Shown here: piece by piece, positions 51,640-61,117 of the stretch | Numbering within the stretch: position 1 is the first letter of the stretch | How the letters are laid out: each line of letters starts with the position of its first letter | Assembly: GCF_003386795.1 (NCBI RefSeq) | Contig: NZ_QTUC01000001.1 | Location: forward strand, 2,604,001-2,668,000 | DNA from: Thermasporomyces composti | Lineage (GTDB): Bacteria; Actinomycetota; Actinomycetes; Propionibacteriales; Actinopolymorphaceae | Length of the DNA stretch: 64,000 bases | Reading direction: 5' to 3' | Position numbers and translations under genes: made by a program | The notes under the pieces: model-generated | What the model was told of the DNA's origin: nothing | The model's input: only the letters and a program-made list of their open reading frames with translations | Database searches by the model: none

Positions 51640-52737
51640 ATGAGCGCAACCGTCACCGTGGTGGGCGGCGGATACGGCGGCACCGCGGTCGCGAAGGAGC
51701 TGGACGACGTCGCCGATGTGGTCCTGGTCGAGCCTCGTGACAGCTTCTTCCACAACATCGCCGCCCTACGCGCCCTCGTCGACCCCGCGTGGGCGGACCG
51801 GATCTTCCTGCCGTACGACCGGCTGCTCAGACGCGGCCGGGTGGTGCGCGACCACGCCGTCCGGGTCGCACCGGACGGCGTCGAGTTGGCCTCCGGCGTC
51901 CGGTTGGCCAGCGACTTCATCGTCCTCGCAACCGGTTCGACCTACCCGTTCCCGGCGAAGCTGGACGTCGACGACAGCGCGGCGGCCAAGGAGCGGCTGC
52001 GGACCGCGCACGAGCAGCTCGCTGCAGCCGACCGCGTCCTCCTGCTCGGCGCCGGACCGGTGGGCTTGGAGCTCGCCGGCGAGATCAAGGCCGCGTTCCC
52101 CGACAAGGCGGTGACGATCGTGGACCCCGGCCATGACGTCATCACCGGCGAAGACCTTCCCGACGAGTTTCGTGCCGAGCTGCGTCGCCAGCTCGCCGAG
52201 CTCGGCGTGGAGCTCGTGCTCGGCACGACCTTGACCGCGGAGCCGGTCCCCGATCCCGGGACACTCAAGCCGTTCACCGTGACCACTCAGTCCGGTCGCA
52301 CGCTCGCCGCCGACATCTGGTTCCGCTGCTTCGGCGGCTCGGTTCTCACCGACTACCTCGCCGACGAGCTGGCCGTCGCCCGTCAGCCGAACGGGCGCCT
52401 CGACGTCACGCCGGATCTGCGGCTGGCCGGCGCGGACCGCGTCTTCGCGTTGGGTGACATCACCGCGATCCCGGAGGCGAAGAAGGCCGCCGCGGCCAGG
52501 GCGCACGCCGAGGTGGTGGCCGCCAACATCCGCACGCTCCTCGAGGCCGGATCCTCCGCTGACCTGGCGACCTATCAGCCCGACGAGCCGGGCATCGCGG
52601 TCCCACTCGGCCCCAGGGCCGGCGCGTCGTACGCCCGCAAGTACGGCGGCCTCTTGGACGCCGCGACCACGTCGCAACTGAAGGGCGCCGACCTGTTGGT
52701 GGGCGAGTTCGCCGAGCTGTTCGGGCTGGTCGACTGA
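51640..52737 (+). CDS. NAD(P)/FAD-dependent oxidoreductase (AMID/NDH-2-like)
   Basis: The product has 365 residues: FAD motif VVGGGYGGTAVAKEL at the N-terminus, NAD(P) motif LLGAGPVGLELAGEIK near residue 134, ATGSTYPFPAK and the C-terminal FALGDITAI for FAD. The length and layout match AIF/AMID-type (FSP1-like) quinone or unknown-acceptor reductases. It lacks the C-terminal membrane anchor of NDH-2. ATG after GGAGAG. Divergent from MarR. Confidence 0.9.
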   Translation: MSATVTVVGGGYGGTAVAKELDDVADVVLVEPRDSFFHNIAALRALVDPAWADRIFLPYDRLLRRGRVVRDHAVRVAPDGVELASGVRLASDFIVLATGSTYPFPAKLDVDDSAAAKERLRTAHEQLAAADRVLLLGAGPVGLELAGEIKAAFPDKAVTIVDPGHDVITGEDLPDEFRAELRRQLAELGVELVLGTTLTAEPVPDPGTLKPFTVTTQSGRTLAADIWFRCFGGSVLTDYLADELAVARQPNGRLDVTPDLRLAGADRVFALGDITAIPEAKKAAAARAHAEVVAANIRTLLEAGSSADLATYQPDEPGIAVPLGPRAGASYARKYGGLLDAATTSQLKGADLLVGEFAELFGLVD

Positions 52738-52846
52738 GCCGAGCCGCCCGCAACACGACCCCAGTGCCTCGGGACGTCGTCCGGCCGCGGGCCAGCTGAG
52801 TGGTGGTGCGCGGCCGGGCACTCGCCGAGATGCCGGCAGAAGTCGC

Positions 52847-53635
52847 TCAGCTGGGCGGCGGCTGGTCCCGTGGGCAGGCGTACGCCGTTCGTCCCGCCAG
52901 CTCACCCGTTTGCACCGGGGTCCCGCAGCGCCGACACCGCTCCTGCTTGTAGACGTACCGACCCTCCGACTCAGGAATCGTGCGGACGTCCACCCCGGGT
53001 GGGCGCACGGTGATGATGCGGCCCTCGGCCACGGCTCGCCGCATCATCAGCGTCAGATGCGACCACAGCGAGTCGAACACGTCGCGCGACACGGAGGTCC
53101 CCCGGACGGTGGGGTGAAGGCCGGTCAGGAACAGCCCTTCGGCGCGGAGCACGTTGCCCACGCCGGCGAGGACGGCTTGGTCGAGCACGAGTGCGCCGAT
53201 CATGCGAGAACTGCCCGCGATCGCCGCGAAGGCCGCGTCCGGGTTCGCGTCGTCCCGCAGCGGGTCGGGTCCGAGCCGGGCGACGATCCTGTCCCGGCCC
53301 TCCGGTCCGAGGAGTTCACAGACCGTGGGCGCGACGAGGTCGATCCCGGCGTCCGGGCCGCTGATCCGAAGACGTGCCTGCGCGAGAGGCGGTGCACCCG
53401 GACGGACGGGAAGGAACGTGCCCTGCGGCCCGAGATGGACGTGCAGGACCTCCTTGCCTTCCCACCAGTAGAACAGGTGCTTCCCGTACGCTTCGACCCT
53501 CTCCAGCCGGGATCCGTCGAGGTGCCGCGCACCCTCGAGAAACCGCTTTTGTGGAGAACTCACCCGGAGCAGCGCACCGGCGAAGGTCTGCTCCTGGTCG
53601 CGGGCGTACCGATGGATCAGGTGACCCTCGGGCAT
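52847..53635 (-). CDS. nei: Fpg/Nei-family DNA glycosylase with altered zinc finger
   Basis: The product has 262 residues: PEGHLIHRYARDQ start (the catalytic Pro/Glu of Nei2-type enzymes), LVAPTVCELLGPEGRDRI, and the H2TH region LDQAVLAGVGNVLRAEGLFL. It would excise oxidised pyrimidines. The C-terminal finger shows only three of four zinc cysteines: CRRC, then ACPRDQ, where WCPxCQ is expected, so the fourth Cys is Asp. It may still bind zinc or be zinc-less. Confidence 0.88.
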   Translation of the reverse strand: MPEGHLIHRYARDQEQTFAGALLRVSSPQKRFLEGARHLDGSRLERVEAYGKHLFYWWEGKEVLHVHLGPQGTFLPVRPGAPPLAQARLRISGPDAGIDLVAPTVCELLGPEGRDRIVARLGPDPLRDDANPDAAFAAIAGSSRMIGALVLDQAVLAGVGNVLRAEGLFLTGLHPTVRGTSVSRDVFDSLWSHLTLMMRRAVAEGRIITVRPPGVDVRTIPESEGRYVYKQERCRRCGTPVQTGELAGRTAYACPRDQPPPS

Positions 53636-53727
53636 TCGAGCCTCCTACCCGAGCCGGGCCACCACAACCGTGGCGACCGCTTGCACGGCGCGCGATGGCT
53701 GTCGGGGCCGCCGATCTCGCAGTCGGC

Positions 53728-54642
53728 CTAGGAAGGATCGCTCTCGGCGAGCCGACGTTCCAGCCACCCGTAGCAGTCGTTCAACACCGACCACGGCGGC
53801 GTGTGGCCCGCGTCGTGGACGACGAACTCGAGCGCGTCAGCCGCGTGATGCGCCGCGTAGTGGCGTCGGGCGGACTCCACGAGGTCGCGGTTGTGCTCGC
53901 CGTCGCTGTCACCACCGCCGACGAGGAGGAACGGCCGCGGCGCGACGAGACCCAGCACGTCGTCCATGTCGCGATCGCTGGGAACGCGGCCGTCGAGATA
54001 CCACGGGTCGGCCCAGTTGGAGTGCGCGAAGCCCAGCCCTGGCTCGTGCGCCACCCCCGCGCACACGCGAACGTCGAGGGCGGCGAGGAGCAAGGCGAGC
54101 TTGCCACCGAGGGAGTGCCCGAACACAGCGACCTTGCGCACCCATGGGAGGGACAGCAACGTGTCGACCGCGCGCTCGAGGTCGGCGACCGCGCGTCCGA
54201 GACCAGTCCCGGTCGAGGTCGCACGGTGCAGCGCGACGCTGGGCGCGTAGCGTTCGCGCAGGTCGCCGGATCGGCGGTCGGGCAGCACGTACTCGAACCA
54301 CCACGGCACTGCGAGCGCGGCCACGCCACGGCGCGCGAGGTGCCAGGCGAAGGCGCGTCGCTCCAGCTCGGGATCACGCGGGCGCCACGAGGCGGTTTCG
54401 GGCCGTCCGATGGTGACGTGGACGTCGTAGAACGGAACGAGGACGACCGCATCCCCGTCGTGGTCACGCGGTCGCAGGAGCGCGCACTGCAGGGTGGTCC
54501 CGACCGACTCGATGTGGAGCCACGAGAGCGTGGTGCCCGGTGGCGGTACGGGGTCCTCCTCCCAGCGAGGACGTACCGGTTCGGCCCGTGGAACACCGAG
54601 CCAGTCCCGCCACCACCGTCGACGGCGCGACGCCTCCGCCAT
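53728..54642 (-). CDS. Alpha/beta hydrolase
   Basis: The product has 304 residues: nucleophile elbow VAVFGHSLGGKLALL, an acid in RPFLLVGGGDSDGEHN and the final His in HDAGHTPPW. The fold resembles dienelactone-hydrolase-like esterases (DUF1100 type). No signal peptide. Start at ATG 54642, which lacks a ribosome site; an upstream start would overlap the divergent gene's leader. Substrate unknown. Confidence 0.8.
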   Translation of the reverse strand: MAEASRRRRWWRDWLGVPRAEPVRPRWEEDPVPPPGTTLSWLHIESVGTTLQCALLRPRDHDGDAVVLVPFYDVHVTIGRPETASWRPRDPELERRAFAWHLARRGVAALAVPWWFEYVLPDRRSGDLRERYAPSVALHRATSTGTGLGRAVADLERAVDTLLSLPWVRKVAVFGHSLGGKLALLLAALDVRVCAGVAHEPGLGFAHSNWADPWYLDGRVPSDRDMDDVLGLVAPRPFLLVGGGDSDGEHNRDLVESARRHYAAHHAADALEFVVHDAGHTPPWSVLNDCYGWLERRLAESDPS

Positions 54643-54827
54643 GTCGAGGCACCGTATCCCGTGGTGGCGCCGATGGCAGTGGCCGAATCCTGTCGAGGTG
54701 CTGCGTGGACGTGGACGAGCCGGTCGTGGTGGCGAAAGGCTGGGCACACCACCGCCGACGGGGCCGGCCGAAGGCGGTGGTGTTTTCGTGTCCTGCCATG
54801 TCGTTGGAGCCAGGGGGTCACCGCTCG

Positions 54828-56321
54828 ATGTCACGATGCCGCACGTGGGTCGCTGGGCGACGCGAGGTGCTGGGTGCCACGGTCGGACTCGCCATGGCCT
54901 GGACCTTGGGTCCCGCGCCGTCGGCCCGTGCGTCGGCGGGCGTTCGTGGCCGCGGCCGGCTCGGTGGTTCGCAAAGAGCCGACCGGCTCGGTGGTCCGAC
55001 GATCCAGATCGACCCGGGCTTCGCCTACTACCACGACCGCTCGCCGGACAGCATCGCCGACGAACTGGTCCAGAACGGCTACGTCGGCGTCCGCTACTTC
55101 GTCACGAACGAGAACAACGTCGACGGCGACCTCGTCGCGGCGTTGCGGGCACGTGGGCTGACCGTCTGGGCGCTCGTCCTCGGCAACGGGTCGTACTCCG
55201 TCGACCGCTTCCCTGAGGGGTGGCAGGACTGGCAGATGGAGCTGGTCACTCCCGTCAACGACGGCTACTACCGCTTCTCCCCGCACTGCGCCGAGTACGT
55301 CGCGTGGAAGAAGCGGGCGCTCGCCACACTGGTCGCGACGTATCCCTTCGACGGTATCGAGATCGCCGAACCCTACCTGCCGGACTGGAACGGCATCGAC
55401 CGCGGCTACTACGGTGACGTCGGCCCACACGCCCAGGCGGCCTTCGTCGAGCGCTACGGTCGCGAGATCCCGAACTTCACCGATCCCTCGCACCCGCACT
55501 ACTACCGCACGGACACCGAGCTCTACCAGCTCTGGGTCGACTTCCGAGTCGACGCGGTGAACGCCTTCCTCGACGAGGTGATCAATGGGGAGGGAGGCGT
55601 CCGAGCCGTCAACCCGGATGTCCTGGTCGCGACGTGGTCGCTCGCGATCGACGCCGGTCCGGATTCGGTCGCGTTGGAGCGGGAGTACCAAGGGCTCGAC
55701 GCGCCAGCGATGATCGCGACTGTCCAGCCCGACGTGCACATCCTGCAGACCAACTGGCCTGACTGGGTTCGCCCCGACCTACCGGCCAACTACGCGCGTG
55801 CCTACCAACCCTTCGTCGACGACATCCGCGCCGTACATCCCGACATTCCCTTGGGGATCCAGACCGACATCGGTTCGCAGCTGGCGATGGCACGGAACCG
55901 CGCTTGGCTGGAGGAGTTCGTCGCGACCGTGGAATCCATGGGCTTCGCGACGTGGACGGCGTACGAGTACCACATCGGCGGCTACATGTATGACGAGGCG
56001 CCGGTCCCGACGCAGGCGATTCGGTTGCCGGACGGCGCGATCCTGGTGTCGTTCGACCGCCGCATCGATCCGGAGTCGGCCACACGGCGCTCGAGCTTCC
56101 AGGTTGTCCTGGATGGCACGCGCCGTCGGTGGGTGGACCCGCGCTATGTCAGCGTCGACGGAAACCTCGTCCACATCAGACAGCCTGGTCTTCCTCTGGA
56201 CGGCTTCGAGCTCGCGGTCCGCAACGTGACGGATGATCCGCGTCGTTGGCTCTACAACAAGACCGCCGAGCCGCATCAGGTTCCGCCAGGCACCTCCGTG
56301 CGGGTGCCGGCCACGGCATGA
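54828..56321 (+). CDS. Secreted TIM-barrel glycoside-hydrolase-like protein
   Basis: The product has 497 residues. A Tat-like signal (GRREVLGATVGLAMAW, then SARAS) opens the protein. The ~350-residue core begins IQIDPGFAYYHDRSPDSI and has YPFDGIEIAEPYLPDW and HILQTNWPDWV, a beta/alpha-barrel in which the Glu residues in EIAEPY could be catalytic; the family is not one I can name. A C-terminal beta-domain follows (residues ~400-497). ATG 54828 is chosen; ATG 54798 is the alternative. Confidence 0.72.
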   Translation: MSRCRTWVAGRREVLGATVGLAMAWTLGPAPSARASAGVRGRGRLGGSQRADRLGGPTIQIDPGFAYYHDRSPDSIADELVQNGYVGVRYFVTNENNVDGDLVAALRARGLTVWALVLGNGSYSVDRFPEGWQDWQMELVTPVNDGYYRFSPHCAEYVAWKKRALATLVATYPFDGIEIAEPYLPDWNGIDRGYYGDVGPHAQAAFVERYGREIPNFTDPSHPHYYRTDTELYQLWVDFRVDAVNAFLDEVINGEGGVRAVNPDVLVATWSLAIDAGPDSVALEREYQGLDAPAMIATVQPDVHILQTNWPDWVRPDLPANYARAYQPFVDDIRAVHPDIPLGIQTDIGSQLAMARNRAWLEEFVATVESMGFATWTAYEYHIGGYMYDEAPVPTQAIRLPDGAILVSFDRRIDPESATRRSSFQVVLDGTRRRWVDPRYVSVDGNLVHIRQPGLPLDGFELAVRNVTDDPRRWLYNKTAEPHQVPPGTSVRVPATA

Positions 56322-56525
56322 GGGACGAGCGGCGGCAACGCCGGTGGCGTGCGCAGAAGCCTGGTTGTGTTTTCGGCTGAGACCGTTTCGGGACGAGTTC
56401 GCGGCGAGTTCTCGACGAGGCCATGTTCGTCCAGCACAGTTCCCGCCGAGGGCATGGTGATCGTCGGCTGACCGCCATGTCCGCGCTGTGTCGTGCCTGG
56501 ATGTGGCCTTCGGAGAGGACCGCAC

Positions 56526-58100
56526 ATGTCGGCTCGAGCCGTCGCGGCCAGTCGTCGTCGCTTTCTCACGGTCGCCGGGAGCGGAGCGCTCGCGCTCGCG
56601 ATCGACTCCGCGCTGACATCGCCCCGCAGAGCGTGGGCGAATCCCAGCTTCGCTGACGATCCCTTCACCTTGGGCGTGGCGTCGGGGGATCCGTTGCCGG
56701 ACGGTGTCGTGCTGTGGACACGTCTGGCTCCAGAGCCGACCGCGCAGGACGGCACGGGCGGCATGCCGGACCTCAGGGTTCCGGTCCACTGGCAGGTGGC
56801 CGAGGACCCCTCCTTTCGACGTGTCGTCCGCACCGGGACGGCGACGGCGACGCCGCAGCTCGCTCATTCGGTCCACGTCGAAGTGTCGGGACTCCGACCG
56901 GATCGCGAGTACTGGTATCGCTTCCGCGCCGGGCGATACCTGAGCCCTGTGGGGCGAACGCGGACCGCACCGGCCGTCGGCGCCGCCATCTCGTCGCTGT
57001 CGTTCGCGTTCGCCAGCTGTCAGAACCTCCCGGAGGGATACTTCACGGCCTTGGCTCACATGGCGCGCGAGGATCTCGACTTCGCCATCCATCTGGGCGA
57101 CTACATCTACGAGGGCGGTGCCCAGGGCAGCATCGGGCGCGGCCACCTGCCGGCGGCGGAGACCTTCACGCTCGCCGACTACCGTGTTCGCCACGCCCAG
57201 TACAAGCTCGATCCGGACCTCCAGGCGGCGCACGCGGCGTTTCCGTGGATCGTGACCGTCGACGACCACGACGTCGAGAACAACTGGGCGGGCGAGCATT
57301 CCCAGCCCGACGACGAACCCGACCAGGACCCAGAGGTCTTCCTCCAGCGCCGAGCGGCGGCGTTCCAGGCGTTCTACGAACACCAGCCACTGCGCATGGC
57401 CTCCATGCCGGACGGCCCGGACATGCGGCTGTATCGACGGTTCTTCTTCGGTCAGCTGGCGCAGCTCGACATGCTCGACACCCGGCAGTTCCGGGACGTC
57501 CAGCTCACCGACCCATCCGACCGCTGGAACCCCCGGCGCACGATGCTCGGTCCCGCGCAGGAGGAGTGGGTGCTCGACGGTCTGGCCCGCTCGTCGGCGA
57601 CGTGGAACATCCTCGGCAACCAGATCTTCATGATGAAAGCCGACCACGAGGACGGGCCCGCGGAGCGTTACGGCATGGACACCTGGGACGGGTACGCAGC
57701 GGCCCGGCAACGCCTGTTCGACGGCGTCCACGAGCGAGGCGTCGACAACCTCGTCGTCGTCACCGGCGATGCCCACCGCAGTGTGGCGGCCGACCTGAGG
57801 CTGAACTTCGAGGACCTGTCGTCCCCGATCGTGGGCGTCGAGCTACTCGGTACGTCGATCAGCTCGGGACGAGACGGCCAACCGATGGACGCGCTGGGGG
57901 AGACCTGGCTGCGGGAGAACCCGCACATGCGCTTCCACAACGCCCAGCGCGGCTACGTGCGGTGCGACGTCACCTCGACGACGTGGCGCGCGCACTACCG
58001 GGTCGTGCCGTACGTGACGCAGCCCGGCGCGCCCTTGGAGACGGCGGCGACCATCCACCTCGAGGCCGGGGTCCCCGGCATCCAGCACATCGAGCGATAG
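56526..58100 (+). CDS. phoD: PhoD-family alkaline phosphatase
   Basis: The product has 524 residues. The Tat signal SRRRFLTVAG with a hydrophobic core precedes the PhoD N domain (TLGVASGDPLPDGVVLWTRL) and the metallophosphatase: FASCQN, FAIHLGDYIYEGG, VTVDDHDVENNWAGE, LGNQIFMM, VTGDAHRS. These contain the Fe/Ca ligands of PhoD phosphomonoesterase/diesterases, which release phosphate from organic esters outside the cell. ATG follows GGAGAGGA. Confidence 0.93.
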   Translation: MSARAVAASRRRFLTVAGSGALALAIDSALTSPRRAWANPSFADDPFTLGVASGDPLPDGVVLWTRLAPEPTAQDGTGGMPDLRVPVHWQVAEDPSFRRVVRTGTATATPQLAHSVHVEVSGLRPDREYWYRFRAGRYLSPVGRTRTAPAVGAAISSLSFAFASCQNLPEGYFTALAHMAREDLDFAIHLGDYIYEGGAQGSIGRGHLPAAETFTLADYRVRHAQYKLDPDLQAAHAAFPWIVTVDDHDVENNWAGEHSQPDDEPDQDPEVFLQRRAAAFQAFYEHQPLRMASMPDGPDMRLYRRFFFGQLAQLDMLDTRQFRDVQLTDPSDRWNPRRTMLGPAQEEWVLDGLARSSATWNILGNQIFMMKADHEDGPAERYGMDTWDGYAAARQRLFDGVHERGVDNLVVVTGDAHRSVAADLRLNFEDLSSPIVGVELLGTSISSGRDGQPMDALGETWLRENPHMRFHNAQRGYVRCDVTSTTWRAHYRVVPYVTQPGAPLETAATIHLEAGVPGIQHIER

Positions 58101-58189
58101 GCGCGACTAACGCTGAGGCGCTCGCGCTCGAGTCCCTCGGTCCTGACGCGGTCGCGACGAGTTTTCGCCCACCAGTAGAGGAGTCGCTC

Positions 58190-59203
58190 ATGGGTGTTCG
58201 ATTCCGAGGTCACCGACACCGATCGCTGCGTACCGGTCTTACCGTGGTCGGGCTCGCCGTTGCGATGACAGCAACGGGCGTGGCCACGGCCTCGGCGCTT
58301 CCACCCGCCGCCGGTGACAGCGCCGCCTCGATCGTCCTCACCGAGCAGGCGACGGACCGCATTCTGGTCTTGGCGTCTGATCGGAAGAGCTTCGAGAACG
58401 CGGAGATCCAGTGGGAGTGGCGTCCCAGCGCGGCGAACGGTCTGGCCGACCTGGCGGTCGACTGGGGCGTGCCGGACGAGGCGAAGCTGCGCTACCGCGA
58501 CGGCAAGCCGTACTTGCTCACCACCGACTCGTGGGGGTTCGTCGGTGTCATCGCGTACCCGGAGGGGACGCCGTACTGGGCGACGAGCGTGGGCCGTGGC
58601 CAGAACCCCCACAGCATCGAGCTGCTGCCGGACGGGAACGTCGCGATCGCCGCGAGCACCGGCGGGTGGCTGCGGATCTACACCGCCTCGCAGGGCCCCC
58701 GGTCCTCGACGTACATCGAGGTCGACCTGCACGACGCCCACGGCGTGCACTGGGATGAGGAACGACAGCTGCTGTGGGCGCTGGGCGGGAACGACCTCCT
58801 TGCCTACCGTCTCGGCGGCATGCCGGACGCGCCCACGCTCACCGAGGTCCGGCGCACGGCACTCCCGACGCCCTATGGCCACGACCTGACGCCGGTCGCC
58901 GCCAACCCAGACCGCCTCTGGATCACGACCGGGTCGCAGGTCTACCAGTACTCGATCAACGAGGACACGTTCACGCAGGACTACCGCGGCGCGAACCAGA
59001 TCAGCCGAAGCGGCGTCAAAGCGGTAGGCGACGACGCGGAGTCGGGTCAGGTCCTCACGACGTACATTCAGCCGGGCAACCTGTGCACCTGGTGCACGGA
59101 CACGGTGACGTTGTACAACCGCACGGAGCGGCTCACCCTCCACGGCTCCCAGATCTACAAGGCTCGCTGGTGGCACGCGCCACCACCAGAGGCGACGGAC
59201 TGA
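58190..59203 (+). CDS. DUF6528 secreted beta-propeller-like protein
   Basis: The product has 337 residues. A signal peptide (TGLTVVGLAVAMTATGVATA, then SALP) precedes repeated beta-strand blades: DRILVLASDRKSFEN, WEWRPSA, HDAHGVHWDEERQLLWALGG, YGHDLTPVAANPDRLWITTG, and a C-terminal CTWCTDTVTL pair of Cys. This matches the DUF6528 family of unknown function. ATG 58190 has GAGGAG 6 bases upstream. It lies 89 bp after phoD and may share its transcript. Confidence 0.82.
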   Translation: MGVRFRGHRHRSLRTGLTVVGLAVAMTATGVATASALPPAAGDSAASIVLTEQATDRILVLASDRKSFENAEIQWEWRPSAANGLADLAVDWGVPDEAKLRYRDGKPYLLTTDSWGFVGVIAYPEGTPYWATSVGRGQNPHSIELLPDGNVAIAASTGGWLRIYTASQGPRSSTYIEVDLHDAHGVHWDEERQLLWALGGNDLLAYRLGGMPDAPTLTEVRRTALPTPYGHDLTPVAANPDRLWITTGSQVYQYSINEDTFTQDYRGANQISRSGVKAVGDDAESGQVLTTYIQPGNLCTWCTDTVTLYNRTERLTLHGSQIYKARWWHAPPPEATD

Positions 59204-59221
59204 CCCACGACCTCGGGACAC

Positions 59222-59250
59222 CTGGGCCGAGCCCACTGGGCTCGGCCCAG
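59222..59250 (+). terminator. Terminator hairpin after the DUF6528 gene
   Basis: CTGGGCCGAGCCCA and TGGGCTCGGCCCAG are perfect 14-bp arms with a 1-nt centre, 18 bp after the stop. No U tract follows. Confidence 0.65.
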
Positions 59251-59377
59251 CTCCATGCTGAGCGCTAGCTCGTGTCGGCTCGCTCGCGTCGGGAATGGCC
59301 GGACTAGGGTGTCGTCCGGTTGATCGTGGTCCGACCACGGAGACAGTCGGGGCCGTCTCGATGCGAAGGAGTCGCGT

Positions 59378-60661
59378 GTGAGAGTCGCCGTCATCGGCTA
59401 CGGCGTGGAAGGCCAGGCGGCCGCCGCCTACTGGTCGCGGCGCGGCCACGACGTCACCGTGTGCGCGCCAACCCTCAGCGAGGAACTCCCGGACGGAATC
59501 GCGTCGCGGGTCGGGCCGACGTACCTCGACGGGATCGACGCCTTCGACCTCATCGTGCGCAGCCCTGGTGTGCGGCCAGACCTCCTTCCGCCCGACGGAA
59601 ACGTCACGAGCGTGACGCGGGAGTTCCTGGAGCGCTGCCCCGGCCTGGTCATCGGGGTCACCGGCACCCAGGGAAAGGGCACGACCTGCACGGCCATCGC
59701 GTCCATCCTGCGGGCCGCCGGACGGACGGTGCTCGTCGGCGGAAACATCGGGATCCCACCGCTGGACTACCTCGACAAGGTCGACCCCGACGACATCGTC
59801 GTCTTGGAGCTGTCGAACTTCCAGCTCATTGACGCGCGGGTCTCGCCGCGGGTCGCCGTCGTCCTCGCGGTCACACCGGACCACCTGAACTGGCACACCG
59901 ACCTCGACGAGTACTACGCGGCGAAGGCGCCGATCGCAGCGCACCAGCGTCCCGACGACGTGGTCGTGTACGACGCCGTGAACCCGGTCGCGGCACGGAT
60001 CGCCTCCGCGAGCCCGGCGCGCGCGGTCCCCTTCGGGGTCGAGGACGGGTTCCACGCCCGCGACGGGCAGATTCGCCGAGGGTCGACGGTGCTTGTCGAC
60101 AGGGCGGACATCCCACTCCGCGGGGATCACAACCTGCGAAATCTCACCGCAGCCGTCGCGGCCGTCTACGACCTGGTCGACGGCGACACCGACGCGTTGG
60201 TGTCCGGGGTTCGTTCGATGCGGCCGTTGCCGCATCGGCTGCAACCGGTCGGCGAGATCAGGGGCGTGTGGTATGTCAACGACTCGCTGTCCACGACGCC
60301 GGAGACGACCCGCGCGGCGATCGCCGCCTATCCCGAGCCGAAGGTGCTGATTCTCGGCGGGTCGAGCAAGGGACTGTCGTTCGAGTCGCTCGCCGAGGCG
60401 ATCGCGAGCGCGGACATTCGAGCCCTGCTGCTCACCGGAGACGACGCGCCGCGGATCGCGGCGGCGCTGCGCGCGGCCGAAGTGCGTGACTACGAGATCG
60501 TCGACGGGTCGATGTCGGACATCGTGAGACGCGCGGCCGAGATCGCGCGTCCAGGGGACGTAGTGCTGCTGTCGCCCGCGTGCGCGAGCTTCGACCGATA
60601 CCGCGACTACGCCGATCGAGGTGAGCAGTTCGTCGCCGCGGTCGAGGCGCTGCGACGATAG
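59378..60661 (+). CDS. MurD-like UDP-MurNAc-Ala glutamate ligase, orphan
   Basis: The product has 427 residues: Rossmann-like N-domain (VAVIGYGVEGQAAAAYW), P-loop TGTQGKGTTCT (about 94-105), VVLELSNFQL, LAVTPDHLNWH, ALLLTG, YVNDSLSTTPETTRAAI and a Mur ligase C-domain with LLSPACASFD. The P-loop has QGKGTT where classical MurD has NGKTT. No division or cell-wall gene cluster surrounds it; it is followed after 9 bp by a HIT protein. It may be a second, specialised Mur ligase. Confidence 0.85.
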   Translation: MRVAVIGYGVEGQAAAAYWSRRGHDVTVCAPTLSEELPDGIASRVGPTYLDGIDAFDLIVRSPGVRPDLLPPDGNVTSVTREFLERCPGLVIGVTGTQGKGTTCTAIASILRAAGRTVLVGGNIGIPPLDYLDKVDPDDIVVLELSNFQLIDARVSPRVAVVLAVTPDHLNWHTDLDEYYAAKAPIAAHQRPDDVVVYDAVNPVAARIASASPARAVPFGVEDGFHARDGQIRRGSTVLVDRADIPLRGDHNLRNLTAAVAAVYDLVDGDTDALVSGVRSMRPLPHRLQPVGEIRGVWYVNDSLSTTPETTRAAIAAYPEPKVLILGGSSKGLSFESLAEAIASADIRALLLTGDDAPRIAAALRAAEVRDYEIVDGSMSDIVRRAAEIARPGDVVLLSPACASFDRYRDYADRGEQFVAAVEALRR

Positions 60662-60670
60662 GGTCGAGTC

Positions 60671-61117
60671 ATGGCGACCGGCTGCTACGTCTGTGACCGT
60701 GAGGCGGAGTTCGACCGTCTGCCGCCGCGGGAGCGGATCGCGTACGACGACCACTGGCGTGTCGCGCACGCGTTCGGTAGCGCCTTGCTCGGCTGGCTGG
60801 TCTTGGTGCCGCGCCGGCACGTGATGGAGCTCGCGGAGCTGTCCGACGAGGAGGCGAAGAGCCTCGGCGTGTGGCAGGTCCGGCTCGCGCGTGCGTTAGC
60901 CGCTGAGCTCGGGATCCCGAAGACCTACGTCGCCGAGTTCGGCGAGGCGCCGGGCTTTCACCTGCACTTCCACGTCGTGCCTCGCCGTCCGGACTTCGAG
61001 CCGTCCATGGTCGGGCCCAAGGTGTTCGGCTTGTTGGGACGTGGCGAGGACGAGCAGGTCAGTGCCGAAGATCAAGACGACCTGGCCGAGGCCTTGTCCG
61101 CGCGGCTCATCTCGTGA
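60671..61117 (+). CDS. HIT-family protein
   Basis: The product has 148 residues: CYVCDREAEFDRLPP (Cys pair as in Hint-type zinc site), VLVPRRHVMELAEL and the histidine triad FHLHFHVV. HIT proteins hydrolyse nucleotide phosphoramidates or dinucleoside polyphosphates. It is 9 bp after the MurD-like gene and so probably co-transcribed. Its stop codon abuts the stop of the response regulator on the other strand. Confidence 0.9.
   Translation: MATGCYVCDREAEFDRLPPRERIAYDDHWRVAHAFGSALLGWLVLVPRRHVMELAELSDEEAKSLGVWQVRLARALAAELGIPKTYVAEFGEAPGFHLHFHVVPRRPDFEPSMVGPKVFGLLGRGEDEQVSAEDQDDLAEALSARLIS

Noticed and set aside
56714-58189. Upstream extension of the DUF6528 frame across phoD
   Set aside because: The extension overlaps the correct phoD frame; a signal peptide and ribosome site mark the true start at 58190.
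57995-60820. A 941-codon minus-strand frame opposite the DUF6528 and MurD-like genes
   Set aside because: Spans several genuine plus-strand genes, with no recognisable domain.
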